Shown piece by piece: positions 5,812 through 6,086 of a stretch of DNA of 6,086 bases; the stretch's first letter is position 1; each line of letters begins with the position of its first letter. The position numbers were made by a program, and so were the translations under genes. Below the pieces are notes generated by a model that saw only the letters and a list, made by a program, of their open reading frames with translations, ran no database searches and was not told the origin of the DNA. The stretch is from Magnetococcales bacterium (GTDB lineage Bacteria; Pseudomonadota; Magnetococcia; Magnetococcales; Magnetaquicoccaceae). The stretch lies in the NCBI GenBank assembly GCA_015229095.1, contig JADGCE010000011.1:9522-15607 (forward strand), read 5' to 3'.

Positions 5812-6086
5812 CTAGGTGATGGTAAACAACTCATGAAACCGAACCAGTCGCAACATTTTCAAAATGTCCGGGTTGACATTTTTGAACAGAACACTCGCCG
5901 CATTGCCGTTTGAATTTTCTTTCAACAACAACAACATTCCCAAGGCGGCGCTATCCATTCTCTCAACCCTTTGAAAATCCACCTCATAGAACCGTTTCCC
6001 CTCTTTGAGAGCCAGTCTGAACTCATTCCTGGTACTGAACGAGAACTCTTTCGGAAGGATGATGGTCGCTGTATCTCCAGAAATCA
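5812..6086 (-). CDS. STAS-domain protein, anti-sigma-factor-antagonist type (5' end outside window)
   Basis: Ninety codons up to a TAG at 5812-5814 are in the window; the start lies beyond position 6086. The translation follows a STAS fold: a first strand DTATIILPKEFSF, a helix RNEFRLALKEG, a strand FYEVDFQRV, then the hallmark loop and helix MDSAALGMLLLLKEN, a strand ASVLFKNV and a final helix DILKMLRLVRFHELFTI. Single-domain STAS proteins of this type are known to bind an anti-sigma factor or switch kinase and are controlled by phosphorylation of the Ser or Thr after the Asp (here D44-S45 of the visible part). Since such proteins are about 100 residues long, probably only a few N-terminal residues are missing. 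It precedes the flagellin-like gene on the same strand with a 113-base gap, so co-transcription is possible. Its partner kinase and phosphatase are not in view. Confidence 0.82.
   Translation of the reverse strand, partial: ISGDTATIILPKEFSFSTRNEFRLALKEGKRFYEVDFQRVERMDSAALGMLLLLKENSNGNAASVLFKNVNPDILKMLRLVRFHELFTIT

Noticed and set aside
1..6086. CRISPR array, insertion sequence, tRNA, defence or other novel multi-gene system
   Set aside because: No regularly spaced repeats, transposase motifs, terminal repeats or tRNA-like cloverleaf were seen. The genes fit a flagellar region beside housekeeping genes.

Overview
This 6.1 kb window carries nine genes: seven complete and two cut off by the window edges. 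The DNA is moderately GC-rich (by eye a little under 60%). The gene families (RsmA, a DUF721/DciA helicase loader, FliQ/FliR/FlhB, a flagellin-type protein, a STAS protein) point to a flagellated Gram-negative bacterium of the Pseudomonadota or a close relative. DciA implies a lineage that does not load its replicative helicase with DnaC. A deep-branching group such as the Magnetococcia is possible, but that is an impression and was not tested.

Left block, positions 1-1281: two minus-strand genes, probably one transcript. The first is a 384-residue protein with about 12 membrane segments and conserved-looking histidines. The second, starting 7 bases after it, is the 5' end of the 16S rRNA dimethyltransferase gene rsmA. 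Divergent from them, with only 13 bases between the two start codons, is a plus-strand DUF721/DciA gene (1293-1781), which converges tail-to-tail with flhB across 13 bases.

Central block, positions 1795-4000: a tight minus-strand operon fliQ-fliR-flhB. These are three membrane components of the flagellar type III export apparatus, each with a good Shine-Dalgarno site. The usual neighbours fliP (upstream) and flhA (downstream) are absent from their usual places. A 203-base intergenic region (4001-4203) separates the operon from a divergent plus-strand gene for an exported, coiled-coil-rich protein of unknown function (4204-4788). That region holds a sigma-28-like -10 element and a hairpin.

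Right block, positions 4871-6086: a minus-strand gene for a compact, highly diverged flagellin-family protein. It keeps the flagellin C-terminal domain and the inner N-terminal helix but has an atypical, charged first 40 residues. Upstream of it on the same strand is the 3' part of a STAS-domain gene (anti-sigma-factor-antagonist type). The 113-base gap between them contains a perfect 8-bp palindromic hairpin.

The shared theme is flagellum building: export gate, an envelope coiled-coil protein, a filament-type protein and a possible partner-switch regulator, beside two housekeeping genes (rsmA, dciA). The most unusual items are the flagellin-like protein, the exported coiled-coil protein and the polytopic membrane protein. 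I see no mobile element, CRISPR array, tRNA or rRNA gene.
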